Of a stretch of 64,000 nt of DNA, positions 27,599 to 37,931 are shown piece by piece. Origin of the DNA: Pontibacter silvestris (GTDB lineage: Bacteria > Bacteroidota > Bacteroidia > Cytophagales > Hymenobacteraceae). How positions within the stretch are numbered: the stretch's first letter is position 1; every line of letters begins with the position of its first letter. The notes under the pieces are model-generated. The model was not told the DNA's origin. It made no database searches and saw only the letters and a program-made list of their open reading frames with translations. The stretch is from contig NZ_JAJJWI010000002.1 in NCBI RefSeq assembly GCF_020907275.1, forward strand, positions 21,431-85,430, read 5' to 3'. Made by a program: the position numbers and the translations under genes.

Positions 27599-28900
27599 TT
27601 ATTTGCTACTTGTAAGGCGATACAACAACAGAGCTGTTCTTTTGGTAATATCTTCTAAAGAGTTAAGATCAACATATTCTCCTGGAGCATGGGAACTACC
27701 ACCAATCACACCTAAACCATCAAGGCCATCCAGATACTGAGCTACAAAGGAAATGTCTCCAGCACCTCTTTTGCCTGGGTCGTATGGCTTTACTTCTCCC
27801 TGACCCAAGTCTAAACTTACCTGGTTAAGCACATTAAGTACGGCCATGTTTCCTTCTGTTGGTGGCATAGCAGGATAGCTGTCTGTGAAAGATATTTCTG
27901 CTTTAGTTTGAGGTAAGCTTTCAGCTAGGATGGCTTTCATTTTCTCACGTGCCTGCTCTTTTTGCTCCTCTGTTAAAAAACGCAAATCTCCTTTAACAAT
28001 AGTGGTATTGGCAACTAAATTAGTTTTACCTGATGCAGTGCCCTGAGTGCCCGAAGAATCTATTGTTACCTTTGTGCCACCTAAAATTACCCCCGGGTTG
28101 AAAGTCAAATATTCCTCCTGTAGTTCTTCATAAAACCTGTTCAGAATGCGGGCTGTTTCGTATATGGCACCAGCACCAGTATTTTTTGAGAACACACCTG
28201 AAGAGTGAGACTGCTTTCCTGAAACTTTCAGTGTCCAGCTACTGCTACCTCTGCGCGCAATGGTCGCATCATTAAAACCTGTTCCTGTCTCAAATCCCAA
28301 AGCAATTTCACTACGCTTAGCGGCATCAATAATGTCTCTTCGGCTAAGTTCAAGTGGGCGGCCAGCATTCTCTTCGTCACCATGCAGCACGACAATCACT
28401 TGCCTGTCTTTTAACTGACCAGCATCTTTGAGTGCCTTTAAAGCATACAACATCACCATGTTTCCTCCTTTCATATCTGATGAGCCGGGGCCAATAGCAA
28501 TGGAATCCTTTTCTTCCCAGCTTTGAAAAGGGCTTTCAGGTTCAAAAACAGTATCTATATGCCCAATCAAGAGCAGCCTTTTTCCTTTATTACCTTTTAT
28601 CTCTCCAATTAAATGCCCTGCTCTGTTCATACTTTCAGGCATATCTATCCATGTAGTAGTAAAGCCCATGTCTTCGAGCATCTTTTTATAGATTGTTCCA
28701 GCCTGCTTTACACCTTCTAAATTAAAGGTGCCGCTGTTAACATTAACAGTTTCCTGTAAGAAGTTAATTGCTTCATCGTGACTCTGTTCAACATTACGCA
28801 GTATCTTTTTTTCATCTTTAGAAATCTTCTGTCCGAATGAAGTGAGACTTGTAAGGCACAGAATAACAACTAGGCTTCTAGTGTAGTTTTTGAAATTCAT
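27599..28900 (-). CDS. Secreted M20 family metallopeptidase (glutamate carboxypeptidase type)
   Basis: Zinc-dependent exopeptidase of 433 aa. A signal peptide (residues 1-~23, VVILCLTSLTSFGQ) indicates export. The di-zinc ligands are visible: GHIDTVF (His, then Asp of the motif), PGSSDMKGG (bridging Asp), HGDEENAG (catalytic Glu pair) and GGSSHAPGEYVDL near the end. A dimerisation domain lies between. The overall sequence resembles carboxypeptidase G2, which removes C-terminal glutamate from folates or peptides. It is a single gene. Confidence 0.9.
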   Translation of the reverse strand: MNFKNYTRSLVVILCLTSLTSFGQKISKDEKKILRNVEQSHDEAINFLQETVNVNSGTFNLEGVKQAGTIYKKMLEDMGFTTTWIDMPESMNRAGHLIGEIKGNKGKRLLLIGHIDTVFEPESPFQSWEEKDSIAIGPGSSDMKGGNMVMLYALKALKDAGQLKDRQVIVVLHGDEENAGRPLELSRRDIIDAAKRSEIALGFETGTGFNDATIARRGSSSWTLKVSGKQSHSSGVFSKNTGAGAIYETARILNRFYEELQEEYLTFNPGVILGGTKVTIDSSGTQGTASGKTNLVANTTIVKGDLRFLTEEQKEQAREKMKAILAESLPQTKAEISFTDSYPAMPPTEGNMAVLNVLNQVSLDLGQGEVKPYDPGKRGAGDISFVAQYLDGLDGLGVIGGSSHAPGEYVDLNSLEDITKRTALLLYRLTSSK

Positions 28901-29054
28901 ATAGTATATATAAATATTTTATTGTTAAAATAATAAAAATATGCCTTTAATCATAGTAAATTGTTTGTTATAGCAATGCTTTCGATTGTTTGGTTAAAAA
29001 TATTTGCTGATTTAATGTTGATGAAAGTCAGATCCAGGAATAGGAAGGTAAGTT

Positions 29055-29576
29055 TCACTTACTATCATTAAAGGCGTGCAACGTTAGTAAATAGGAGGGA
29101 TGGTAAAGTTCAGTTGGTGGATATAGTTCCTTGTGAGTGTACTGAAAGCCCAGGCGCTGGAGGAGGTGTTTGGAATTTGTGTTTTCAGGGTGGTGCCCGG
29201 CAAACAAAGCGTTGGCAGACAAAACTGAAAAAGGATAAGAGATTACTTTCAGTGCTGCCTCTTTTGCATAGCCATTTCCCCAGTAATGTTCACAGATATG
29301 AAACCCAATTTCTAAAATACCTCTCTCGCTATCATATGGTCTTAAACCGCAACAGCCAACAAACGCACCGTCTGATTTGAGGAAAACAGGCCAATACTGT
29401 ATTGCATGTTTTTCCCCATTACTTATTTCCAGTTGTAGTCTATCCTTTATGTTATCTTTAGATAAAATACTTGTAGCTGAAATATACCTGGTGACGTTAG
29501 GGTTTCCCCATAGTTTTAGAGCCATTGCGAAATCTGTCTCTAGCCATTCAGAGAAGAAGAGCCTGTTTGTTTCCAT
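29055..29576 (-). CDS. GNAT family N-acetyltransferase (RimJ/RimL type)
   Basis: Predicted acetyl-CoA-dependent acyltransferase of 173 aa. The N-terminus METNRLFFSEWLETDFA matches RimJ/RimL-like proteins, and the acetyl-CoA loop appears as GFHICEHYWGNGYAKEAAL, followed by LFAGHHPENTNSKHLLQRLGF. The frame is open to an ATG at 29609, but METNRL is the usual family start and is preferred. The substrate is unknown. Confidence 0.85.
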   Translation of the reverse strand: METNRLFFSEWLETDFAMALKLWGNPNVTRYISATSILSKDNIKDRLQLEISNGEKHAIQYWPVFLKSDGAFVGCCGLRPYDSERGILEIGFHICEHYWGNGYAKEAALKVISYPFSVLSANALFAGHHPENTNSKHLLQRLGFQYTHKELYPPTELYHPSYLLTLHAFNDSK

Positions 29577-29800
29577 AAAGCGGTGTAGGTACTTATGCTG
29601 ATGCTGCATTACGGATGTGCCTTTTATAGTATAATCATAGGAGCTACTTTAACTAATGAACTTTCGCATACCCTTAGTGACAATTAGATTGCCTCATTTC
29701 CATAACTGTTAAAAGTATTGCCGTTGGTAAACTCGTCACTAACTAAGCAATTCTGTTTAGCTTGCTTAAGTTTACGTAATTTAGTGCATGGATTGAAAAC

Positions 29801-29832
29801 AAAAAAGCCCAACCTATGGAAGGATGGGCTTT
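29801..29832 (-). terminator. Terminator of the MBL-par-dapB-lepB operon
   Basis: On the minus strand AAAGCCCA pairs with TGGGCTTT, with a further CCT/AGG inside one mismatch, followed by six T residues. It lies 24 nt past the lepB stop. Confidence 0.85.
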
Positions 29833-29855
29833 GAAAAACGTATTAAAAAGCAAAT

Positions 29856-30956
29856 TTATTCAATGGTGTTAAATATACGGTTCCATCTGATTTTGCTCAG
29901 AAAGCTACCATTAGGGTCTGTTGACATCCATATCATTACTGCTTTACCTACTATATGGTCTGCAGGTACAAAGCCCCAGTAGCGGGAGTCCAAGGAGTTA
30001 TGGCGGTTATCACCCATCATGAAATAGTAGTTTTGTTTAAAGGTGTACTGGTTTACCTGCTGACCATTTATAAACAAGTTTCCATCCCTAACTTCAGCAT
30101 TTTCGTTATGTTCATATTCCAGAATTGCTTTTTCGTAAAGAGGAAGAGTTTCTGGTGTAATGGCTACCGTAGCACCCTCTTTAGGAATGTATAGAGGACC
30201 ATAGTTATCTTTGTTCCACTCATATTTGCTTGGCACGTGCGGGAACACCTCCGGATCAGCTTTGCCTGCCTGATCTTTCAATAGAATAGTTTCTTTTATG
30301 ATGTCTAAGGAAGCCAGTGCCTCAGCTCTTTCAGGGGTAGTATCTATTATATAACCACCTTGCCACTGAATAACATCGGTTATATCACGCTCAAGAAAGA
30401 ATTTCTCATTAAGATAATTGTCCGTAGAGACAAAGTATTTGTACTGCATATGCTCTGGGTTCTCAGCAGGTTGCCCGTTAATGTACACCTGCAAATCTCG
30501 AACTTCTACTGAGTCTCCTGCAATACCTATACAGCGTTTAATGTAATTGGTCTTTAAATCAGCAGGGTGCTGTTCTTCTGGTGGGTAGTTAAATACGACT
30601 ACATCGTTGCGCTTAACTTCTGAAAAGCCTGGTAAACGGTGCGGCTCAAGTTGAATAGCATCAGAGTAGGAGGGAATATTTGTTCCCCATATAGTTTGGT
30701 GTGTTAGCGGAACCTGCAAAGGTGTGATAGGTGTACGCGGCCCATAGTGCAGTTTACTCACAAACAAAAAGTCGCCAACCAGCAACGACTTTTCCATAGA
30801 GGGAGTTGGTATGGTGTAGGCTTCAAAAGTTGCCCAGCGTATTAAACTGGCAGCTACTACGGCAAATAAAATAGCATCACCCCACTCGCGTGCAAAGCTT
30901 TTCTTCTTTTTAGGCTCTTTGGTAGCTGGCTTTCTTTCCCAGAATTTAACGTTCAT
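29856..30956 (-). CDS. lepB: Signal peptidase I
   Basis: LepB cleaves signal peptides from secreted proteins at the periplasmic face of the inner membrane. The 366-aa product has one membrane segment (residues ~27-42) after a basic N-terminus, the catalytic Ser53 in PTPSMEKSL, Lys140 in NYIKRCIGIAGD, and the MMGDNRHNSLDSRYWGFV box near the C-terminus. It is larger than enterobacterial LepB because of a long insert (~150-290), which is usual in Bacteroidota. It is the last gene of the six-gene operon, 15 nt after dapB. Confidence 0.95.
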   Translation of the reverse strand: MNVKFWERKPATKEPKKKKSFAREWGDAILFAVVAASLIRWATFEAYTIPTPSMEKSLLVGDFLFVSKLHYGPRTPITPLQVPLTHQTIWGTNIPSYSDAIQLEPHRLPGFSEVKRNDVVVFNYPPEEQHPADLKTNYIKRCIGIAGDSVEVRDLQVYINGQPAENPEHMQYKYFVSTDNYLNEKFFLERDITDVIQWQGGYIIDTTPERAEALASLDIIKETILLKDQAGKADPEVFPHVPSKYEWNKDNYGPLYIPKEGATVAITPETLPLYEKAILEYEHNENAEVRDGNLFINGQQVNQYTFKQNYYFMMGDNRHNSLDSRYWGFVPADHIVGKAVMIWMSTDPNGSFLSKIRWNRIFNTIE

Positions 30957-30971
30957 CTGTACAAGGATATG

Positions 30972-31685
30972 TTAAAGGTTTAGCATGTCCTTCATGCCAT
31001 AAACACCTTTTTTGTTTAGTAACCATTCTGCTGCCATCAAGGCTCCACCGGCGAAACCGGCACGGCTATGGGCTACATGCCCTAATTCAATTTTATCTAT
31101 CTCAGAGGCGTAGGTTACAATATGTGTACCTACCACGTCTGGCTCCCGCTCCGAGTAAATACTTATCTTGCTATCAGCCTCATCGTCTGCCACCCAGTCA
31201 TTTAAATCAGTATAATGTTTCACAATACCTTCAGCTGTGGTAATGCCAGTACCACTTGGTTTATCAACTTTCTGTAGGTGATGTATTTCTTTCACAGAGA
31301 CATTATATTCAGTGTAAGCCTGCATTTTACTGGCAATATATTCGTTAAAATGAAAAAACAGATTAACTCCTACACTAAAATTTGAGGCATAGAAGAAAGC
31401 ACCGCCATTGTGCTGGCACAAATCTGTTGCTTCTTTAAACTTATTTAACCAGCCAGTAGAGCCTGAAACAACAGGAATGTCATGAGTAAGGCAATAAGAG
31501 ATGTTGTTAAATGCTGCTTCTGGATGCGTAAATTCAATGGCTACATCTGTATTATCAGCAGTATAATTACTTAAGGTTTCAGTATTTGAATGATCTATCG
31601 TACCGGCAATCTGATGTCCTTTTGCCAGAGCCATTTGCTCAATGGTTTTACCCATTTTGCCATATCCGATCAACAAAATTCTCAT
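30972..31685 (-). CDS. dapB: 4-hydroxy-tetrahydrodipicolinate reductase
   Basis: DapB makes tetrahydrodipicolinate for lysine and diaminopimelate synthesis. The 237-aa product has GYGKMGKTIEQM as dinucleotide loop, VSGSTGW, and EIHHLQKVDKPSGTG with the catalytic His-His and Lys. The DUF5683 gene ends one base before it starts. Confidence 0.96.
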   Translation of the reverse strand: MRILLIGYGKMGKTIEQMALAKGHQIAGTIDHSNTETLSNYTADNTDVAIEFTHPEAAFNNISYCLTHDIPVVSGSTGWLNKFKEATDLCQHNGGAFFYASNFSVGVNLFFHFNEYIASKMQAYTEYNVSVKEIHHLQKVDKPSGTGITTAEGIVKHYTDLNDWVADDEADSKISIYSEREPDVVGTHIVTYASEIDKIELGHVAHSRAGFAGGALMAAEWLLNKKGVYGMKDMLNL

Positions 31686-31686
31686 T

Positions 31687-32331
31687 TTATTTTTTATAGA
31701 GTGTTAGAGTAATGACTGGTGAAATGCCACCAGGAGTGTTAGGGTCTTTAATAAAATTAGGCTGCATACGCAGGCTCAGGTCTTCGCCGATATCGAATTC
31801 CTTCATATGGGCATGTACATAAGCTTCTGCAACATTTAGCCCCCAACCTACCAAAGATAGGAGTATGGTCATATCGCGCCAGCGGCGATAGGTATCACGA
31901 CGATATTTTAGATTTTGATCACCATACTGATAATCTGCTGCTAAAGAAGGAAACCGTTCATTGTTATAGTATTTGTCTTCTTCACCACTATTACGAAGTA
32001 GCAGAGCTTCTCTATAATCCTGATAGTTTCTGTTATTCTCTACCAGAAAATAGCCAAGAACAGCTCCGGTACCCCAAATAATAGGAACTTTCCAGTAGCT
32101 GTTATTATAGGCCTGGCCTAAGCCTGGTACTATTGTAGAGAAAAGTGCTGCTTTGGCTGGTTTGTCCCAGGTCTTAAGAAAAAATCCTTTGGTGGTGTCT
32201 GCCGCTGCATTATTAACAGGAACACGTACAGAGTCTGGGCCAGCAGTAATTATTTGGGCTTTAACAGGAACTGTTGCTAAACAAAACAGAACACCTAGCA
32301 ATAGAAAAACAGCACTTCGTCTCAGTCTCAT
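31687..32331 (-). CDS. DUF5683 domain protein, exported
   Basis: The 214-aa product starts with a signal peptide or N-terminal anchor (residues 5-25, SAVFLLLGVLFCLATVPVKA), then the DUF5683 core AALFSTIVPGLGQAYNNSYWKVPIIWG, a second hydrophobic segment, NRNYQDYREALLLRN, and WRDMTILLSLVGWGLNVAEAYVHAHM. It is a conserved neighbour of parB and dapB in many Bacteroidota, which suggests an envelope role, but its function is unknown. Confidence 0.88.
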   Translation of the reverse strand: MRLRRSAVFLLLGVLFCLATVPVKAQIITAGPDSVRVPVNNAAADTTKGFFLKTWDKPAKAALFSTIVPGLGQAYNNSYWKVPIIWGTGAVLGYFLVENNRNYQDYREALLLRNSGEEDKYYNNERFPSLAADYQYGDQNLKYRRDTYRRWRDMTILLSLVGWGLNVAEAYVHAHMKEFDIGEDLSLRMQPNFIKDPNTPGGISPVITLTLYKK

Positions 32332-32337
32332 GCAGAC

Positions 32338-33252
32338 TTAGTAATTAAGAATTTCAAGTATGCGGTTCAGTTCATCTACTGTAACAAAAGGAATCTTTAT
32401 CTCGCCCTTGCCTTCATTGTTTGCCTTTACCTGAATTTTTGTCCCAAACTGAGACGACAGGCGTGACTCAACAGCTTTTAGCTCACCTTCATATTTGTTG
32501 AAAACCAGCTTTTGCTGTGGGTCTGGCTTCTTATTGGCATTTTGTAGGTTACGAACTAGCTCTTCTACTTTTCGAACTGATAATTCTTTTGCTACTACTT
32601 CTTTAAAAACATCCAGTTGCTTCTCAACAGTATCAATATTAATAAGAGCACGGGCATGCCCCATAGAAATAATATTGTCGCGCAGGGCAATCTGTATATC
32701 GGGAGGCAGCTTTAAAAGGCGCAGGTAGTTTGTTACGGTGGTCCGCTTTTTACCAACACGGTCACCTAGTTCCTCCTGTTTCAGGCTGCACTCAGTTAGC
32801 AGGCGCTGATAGGAGAGGGCAATTTCAATGGCATTAAGGTTTTCACGCTGAATGTTCTCAATCAGGGCCATCTCCAGCATCTGCTGGTCGTCGGCTTTAC
32901 GGATGTAAGCCGGAATAACTGTAAGGCCAGCAATTTTAGCAGCCTGGTAGCGTCGCTCTCCTGAAATCAGCTGATAGCTGTTCTGGTCTAACTGGCGAAC
33001 GGTGATAGGCTGAATAATGCCTTGTATTTTAATAGACTCAGCCAGTTCTTCCAGTGCTCCCTGGTCAAAGTGGGTGCGTGGCTGGAAAGGGTTCGTCTGG
33101 ATCTGATCAATAGCTATGTCTGCGATGGTATTGACAGTATTTAGGGTTTCAGAATCGATTTTACCGGTGTACTTATTTCCCTCTAATAAAGAGGTAAGGC
33201 CCCTGCCGAGGCCACCTTTACGTTTAGCTGTAGAATTCTTGTTGTCAGACAT
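32338..33252 (-). CDS. parB: Chromosome-partitioning protein ParB
   Basis: ParB binds parS sites and spreads to form the partition complex. The 304-aa product has the N-terminal CTP-binding motifs (NPFQPRTHFD, SGERRYQAAK) at residues ~55-110, the helix-turn-helix KKRTTVTNYLRLLKLP, and a C-terminal dimerisation region after a linker. It lies 18 nt after parA. No canonical parS site (TGTTTCACGTGAAACA type) was seen here. Confidence 0.96.
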   Translation of the reverse strand: MSDNKNSTAKRKGGLGRGLTSLLEGNKYTGKIDSETLNTVNTIADIAIDQIQTNPFQPRTHFDQGALEELAESIKIQGIIQPITVRQLDQNSYQLISGERRYQAAKIAGLTVIPAYIRKADDQQMLEMALIENIQRENLNAIEIALSYQRLLTECSLKQEELGDRVGKKRTTVTNYLRLLKLPPDIQIALRDNIISMGHARALINIDTVEKQLDVFKEVVAKELSVRKVEELVRNLQNANKKPDPQQKLVFNKYEGELKAVESRLSSQFGTKIQVKANNEGKGEIKIPFVTVDELNRILEILNY

Positions 33253-33270
33253 GTAAGGATGATGATAATA

Positions 33271-34050
33271 TTAAGCCAGCTCTACGGTGTTCTTCTCTGC
33301 AATTTCGCGGGCCAGGTTTAAGTAGCTTAGTGCTCCTTTACTTTCTGCATCATGCAGAATAGCAGGTATACCAAAGCTAGGTGATTCGCTAAGCTTCACG
33401 TTTCTGGGAATAATGGTATCAAACACCATTTGCTGAAAATGTGTCTTGACTTCATCCACTACCTGGTTAGACAGGCGCAGGCGCACATCGTACATAGTTA
33501 GCAGAATTCCTTCTATAGCCAGATCCGTGTTCAGGCGCGACTGAATAATTTTGATGGTATTCAGTAACTTGCCCAAACCTTCGAGTGCAAAATATTCACA
33601 CTGTACCGGAATAACAACAGAGTCAGCCGCAGTAAGTGAGTTAACAGTAATCAACCCCAAAGAAGGAGAGCAGTCAATGATTATATAATCGTAAGTAGCA
33701 CGCAGAGGACGCAGGGACTCCCGCATTTTTTCTTCCCGATTGTCCAGGTTGATCATCTCTACTTCAGCACCCACCAAGTCTATATGTGATGGTATAAGGT
33801 CAAGGAAGTCAATTGATGGGGATTTAAGTATGATGTCCTCTACCTTTACATCCTCTACCATGCACTCATAAATACTGCTAGTAATGCTGGCTGGGTCAAA
33901 ACCAAGGCCCGAAGTAGCATTTGCCTGCGGGTCAGCATCCACTAGCAGTGTTTTATACTCCAGGGCTGCCAAGCTGGCGGCCAGATTGATGGCCGTGGTG
34001 GTTTTACCTACGCCACCTTTTTGGTTAGCAACCGCAATAATTTTTCCCAT
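33271..34050 (-). CDS. parA: Chromosome-partitioning ATPase ParA (Soj)
   Basis: ParA ATPase of 259 aa with the deviant Walker A motif KGGVGKTTT near residue 11, the switch region [14 protein letters not shown] and the Walker [11 protein letters not shown]. It works with ParB, 18 nt downstream, to segregate chromosome origins. It is second in the operon, 8 nt after the MBL-fold gene. Confidence 0.96.
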   Translation of the reverse strand: MGKIIAVANQKGGVGKTTTAINLAASLAALEYKTLLVDADPQANATSGLGFDPASITSSIYECMVEDVKVEDIILKSPSIDFLDLIPSHIDLVGAEVEMINLDNREEKMRESLRPLRATYDYIIIDCSPSLGLITVNSLTAADSVVIPVQCEYFALEGLGKLLNTIKIIQSRLNTDLAIEGILLTMYDVRLRLSNQVVDEVKTHFQQMVFDTIIPRNVKLSESPSFGIPAILHDAESKGALSYLNLAREIAEKNTVELA

Positions 34051-34058
34051 TCTATAAC

Positions 34059-34739
34059 TTATAGGTTTATTGATTGACCTATCTCCATTAAAATTAGTTC
34101 CTTACTTGCCATCTGCGCCACTTCTTTTACCTCTTCATGGTCAATTTCAATGTATGGGAAAGTATCATAATGCATGCCTATGAATTTATCCACTTGTATA
34201 AAATCAGCCGCAACAAGTGCATCATGAATATCCATGGTGAAGTTATCACCTATTGGTAGCAGGGCGAAATCCAGATCAAACTGCTCCGGAATCAACTTCA
34301 TGTCATAAGTAAGGGCCGTATCACCGGCAAAGTAAAAGGTTTTATTTTCTGTTTCTACAACAAAGCCTGCTGCTACACCTCCATTTGAGCCGTCAGGTAA
34401 TGAACTGGAGTGAACTGCAGTTACCATTTTTACTGTTCCAAAAGGCAATGTTACCTTTCCGCCAATATTCATCGGGTGTGTTTTTTCTACACCTTTATTC
34501 CCGAACCAGGTAGCAATTTCATGTATGGCTACTATCGTGCTGTTATTGCTCTTCGCAATCTGCTCTGCATCATGCACGTGGTCCTGGTGACCATGTGATA
34601 TCAGGATATAGTCTGGTTTGATGCTGTCAATATCAATGTCTTTTGCCAGTTCATTAGGTGTAATGAAAGGGTCAAACAAAACGCGATGTTCACCAATCTC
34701 AAATAAAAAGCTGGATTGTCCGAAATATGTTATTTTCAT
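34059..34739 (-). CDS. MBL-fold metal-dependent hydrolase (UPF0173 family)
   Basis: The 226-aa product has the metallo-beta-lactamase metal motif [11 protein letters not shown], a second ligand region at [11 protein letters not shown], and [13 protein letters not shown] with the bridging Asp. It resembles UPF0173/YtkL-type hydrolases of unknown substrate. It is first of the parA-parB-DUF5683-dapB-lepB operon. The location says little about its own role. Confidence 0.9.
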   Translation of the reverse strand: MKITYFGQSSFLFEIGEHRVLFDPFITPNELAKDIDIDSIKPDYILISHGHQDHVHDAEQIAKSNNSTIVAIHEIATWFGNKGVEKTHPMNIGGKVTLPFGTVKMVTAVHSSSLPDGSNGGVAAGFVVETENKTFYFAGDTALTYDMKLIPEQFDLDFALLPIGDNFTMDIHDALVAADFIQVDKFIGMHYDTFPYIEIDHEEVKEVAQMASKELILMEIGQSINL

Positions 34740-35218
34740 AGTACTACAAGTTTGGTATTAAATTATCTACTATAGATATTTTAAACTTCCACAAAGATAC
34801 ATTTTTTAGCCGTAAAGATTAACTGAATTTAGAACACCTGCCGTATTTTTATCCACCTTAGCTATACTCATTACTACTACGCAGAAGCTTCGTAATTAAG
34901 AAACGGAGAAATAAGTATTTAGGTATGAAGGGGAGCAGGTGTCTTATGTTTAGACACTGCTTTCACAGAGCCACAAACTCAATTTTACCCCGTTTGTCCT
35001 CTTAGATTATACTATATTTTAATTCAGATGACATAGATAAGTAAGTGCTAATCAGAAATAACAAGGCATGTTTCACTAGCCTGTTCAATGTTCATTGCGT
35101 AGGCTTTGCTTAACGGCTAATATCTCTGTAACTCAGGATTTGTACCTGGCAAAGGCAGTTTGGTGTATGAATTTTTCTGAGTGGCTTGTGTTGACTTATG
35201 TTTGGACACCATTAAATA
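34740..35218. other. Divergent intergenic region between the MBL-par operon and the receptor gene
   Basis: No gene is visible in these 479 bases. On the minus strand TATCTTTG (34799 to 34792) matches the -7 consensus and would start the operon about 45 nt before its first ATG. On the plus strand TATGTTTG at 35197-35204 matches it ahead of the receptor gene. Neither has a perfect -33 TTTG. Confidence 0.45.
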
Positions 35219-37651
35219 ATGAACCAAATGAAAACAACACTAGCCAAGATAACAGGAATTATTCTGTTATGTCTTAACACTTTTATTTCGTTCGCACAAT
35301 TTAACAGCGGATTGATTACTGGTACTGTAAAAGACAGCCTGAACCATCAGGTGATACCCTACGCAACCATTATATTAAAGAAGTACACCAACGCATCATT
35401 TCTAAAGGCTGCTGTTACAGATGAAAAAGGTTCCTTTCGTTTTGAAGACTTAGAGAAGGATGTGTATTTCCTTAAAGCTGATTTTATTGGATACAAAACA
35501 GTCACTGTGGATTCTTTGCAGATAAAAGCTACGGGAGCAACAACAATGCAGCTTTGGTTAGCCACTGATGTAAAGCTGCTTAATTCTGTGACGGTGGTGG
35601 GCTATAGGCCATTTATTGAACATCAAGCTGATAAGCTGGTGTTGAATGTAACAGAGAGCCCAATTGCTGCAGGTGGAACTATGGGTGAAGTACTTTCCAG
35701 AACGCCAGGTGTGATCGAACAGAATGGTACTTATCAGGTGCGGGGCAAAAACGTCATGGTTTTGCTTGACGGTAAAAATACTAACTTGAGCGGTTCTGAT
35801 CTGCAAGATTTGTTGGGGGGGTTGCCCAGTAGTAATGTTGCCAAGGTTGAAGTGATAGCAAATCCATCGGCTAAGTATGATGCGGCAGGTGGCGCTGTCA
35901 TCAATATTATAACTAATCAGAGCAGGAGTTATGGCACCAATGGCGTGTTTACGTTGGGTGCAGGTATGGGCATGCAAGCGCGCTACAATGGGTCTATTAG
36001 CCTGAACCATCGCACCCGGAAAATGAACATATACGGCAGTTATGATTATCAGTATAGCCAGCCATTCACAATAATTAAGTCTTTCAGAATGTTAAGCAGA
36101 GAAGAGCAGGTAAGGGAATATAGTAAAGAGCTCCGGATATTAAACAATAACTCGCTTAAGGTCGGTATGGATTATAACCTGAATGCAACATCTTCGATAG
36201 GAATCTTGATCAAAAACATAGTGAACCACCGCAACCGTGAGAGCGACAATACTTCAATAATTTATGAGGAAAAAAATGCGCCTTTATCATCCTCTGCCGT
36301 GACAACCGTTGGAAATTCACTAATAGTTAGCCCATCTGTAAGCATCTTCTATAAAGCGAAGCTGGACACTGCTGGTATGGAACTTAGAATAGGAGCAGAT
36401 TACTTCAGCTACAACAAAGAGTGGCACAACCTACTTACCACCCGCTATTTCAATATTGAAGGCCAGGAACATCTACCCGCTTCTATGTTAAGGGATAATT
36501 CGCCTGCAGATAACACCATTAAAACATTTACAATTGATCTGGTACGTCCTATGAAAAACAGTTTATTGGAAGCAGGACTTAAAACCACCTTTACAAAAAC
36601 TGATAATGATATTTTGTGGGAAGGTCGTACGGCAGAAACAGATTGGAATGTTGATTCGGGTAAAACTAACCACTTTATCTATCGTGAAAATATTATTGCT
36701 TCGTTCGTCTCTTATAGCACTTCCTGGCAGAAACTAGCGGTGCAGGTTGGTTTACGTGCCGAGCAAACCTTCGCTACAGGTACTTCTATTATGTTAGAAC
36801 AAAAACATAGCAAAAGTTACTTGCACCTATTCCCCAATTTATCTGCACAATATTACTTGTCTGATAAACAGTTGTATGGGTTGTCATACAGCAAGAAGAT
36901 TGATCGTTTTAAATTTGATATTGTAAATCCATTTGTCACCTACATCAGCCAGTATGCTTATGCACAGGGCAACCCAAACGTAAAGCCATCCATTTCACAT
37001 AATTTTGAAGCATCACATACTTTTAATAATGAGCTTTTTACAGCCCTGAGCTATGCCTATCATCAGGATGTGCTTACAGAGGTAGTGTTGCCAAAGGAGG
37101 AGAGTAATGCAGTGTTTTATTCTTTTAAAAACTTTCACAGTGCCGATGAGTGGAGTGGTACAACTACTTATGCAAAAGCTTTTTTCTCCGGCAAGTGGAA
37201 CACTACAAATACCGTAGGCTTTATGTACGCTGTGGTACATGCTAATGCAGAAGCACAATTAACTGACCCTGGTGCAGCTGTTTTTTTCTCCAGCAATAAC
37301 ACCTTACAGTTAGGACATGGTCTAAAGGGAGAGCTTTCCGGTTCTTATATGTCGCCTATGAGTTTCGGAGCTTTCAGGTTCAAAGCGCAGTATGGAGGCA
37401 GCTTTGGTTTATCCAAAAGTATACTTAAAAGTGCGGGCACGCTCACTCTGAACGTGACAGATGTATTTAATACATGTACTAACAGTTATAAAGTAGAATC
37501 TTTTGGAGTAAATTCTAACACTGAGAATAAAGCTGAGAGTCGCTTTGTGCGCCTTAATTTCTCTTACAAGTTTGGTAACAAGAACGTGAAAAGCAGTAAG
37601 AGCCACAAAATTGGTAACGAGGAGGAGAAGTTCAGGATGGAAAGCAATTAG
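35219..37651 (+). CDS. Outer-membrane beta-barrel receptor, TonB-dependent-receptor-like
   Basis: Outer-membrane protein of 810 aa. A signal peptide (residues 1-26, ending SFAQ) precedes a carboxypeptidase-regulatory-like domain (~30-115, LITGTVKDSLNHQVIPYATI). A plug-like region follows (~125-230, LSRTPGVIEQNGTYQVRGKN, VEVIANPSAKYDAAGGAVINI), then a long beta-barrel of the type called outer-membrane beta-barrel family 3. It is a TonB-dependent-receptor relative without an obvious TonB box or SusD partner. It sits directly upstream of a LytS/LytTR pair, which may regulate it or be regulated with it. The ligand is unknown. Confidence 0.87.
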   Translation: MNQMKTTLAKITGIILLCLNTFISFAQFNSGLITGTVKDSLNHQVIPYATIILKKYTNASFLKAAVTDEKGSFRFEDLEKDVYFLKADFIGYKTVTVDSLQIKATGATTMQLWLATDVKLLNSVTVVGYRPFIEHQADKLVLNVTESPIAAGGTMGEVLSRTPGVIEQNGTYQVRGKNVMVLLDGKNTNLSGSDLQDLLGGLPSSNVAKVEVIANPSAKYDAAGGAVINIITNQSRSYGTNGVFTLGAGMGMQARYNGSISLNHRTRKMNIYGSYDYQYSQPFTIIKSFRMLSREEQVREYSKELRILNNNSLKVGMDYNLNATSSIGILIKNIVNHRNRESDNTSIIYEEKNAPLSSSAVTTVGNSLIVSPSVSIFYKAKLDTAGMELRIGADYFSYNKEWHNLLTTRYFNIEGQEHLPASMLRDNSPADNTIKTFTIDLVRPMKNSLLEAGLKTTFTKTDNDILWEGRTAETDWNVDSGKTNHFIYRENIIASFVSYSTSWQKLAVQVGLRAEQTFATGTSIMLEQKHSKSYLHLFPNLSAQYYLSDKQLYGLSYSKKIDRFKFDIVNPFVTYISQYAYAQGNPNVKPSISHNFEASHTFNNELFTALSYAYHQDVLTEVVLPKEESNAVFYSFKNFHSADEWSGTTTYAKAFFSGKWNTTNTVGFMYAVVHANAEAQLTDPGAAVFFSSNNTLQLGHGLKGELSGSYMSPMSFGAFRFKAQYGGSFGLSKSILKSAGTLTLNVTDVFNTCTNSYKVESFGVNSNTENKAESRFVRLNFSYKFGNKNVKSSKSHKIGNEEEKFRMESN

Positions 37652-37931
37652 GCATCAGAAATCAGCTCCAAGTTTTTTTAATACCAGCCTAAAATTGAGG
37701 CCTCAAACTTTAACGTTAGATTCTTGATTTATATTAATAAGAGGCATTTTGTAGCAATGAAATCACCTGTTGATCAAAATCTAATTCCTCTTCGGGCTAA
37801 AGCTGATCGTAGATTCAGGAGAAGCAAATATATTTATCACTGTTTTAGTTTATTTGCATTTTACGGTAATTTTAAGGAAGAGCAAATGGGGCCTGCCCCT
37901 GCTGTTCTTCTGTTTTAAGCAACAACTGGCA

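Noticed and set aside
35095..35277. 60-codon frame overlapping the start of the receptor gene
   Set aside because: It overlaps the signal peptide of a well-supported gene in another frame.
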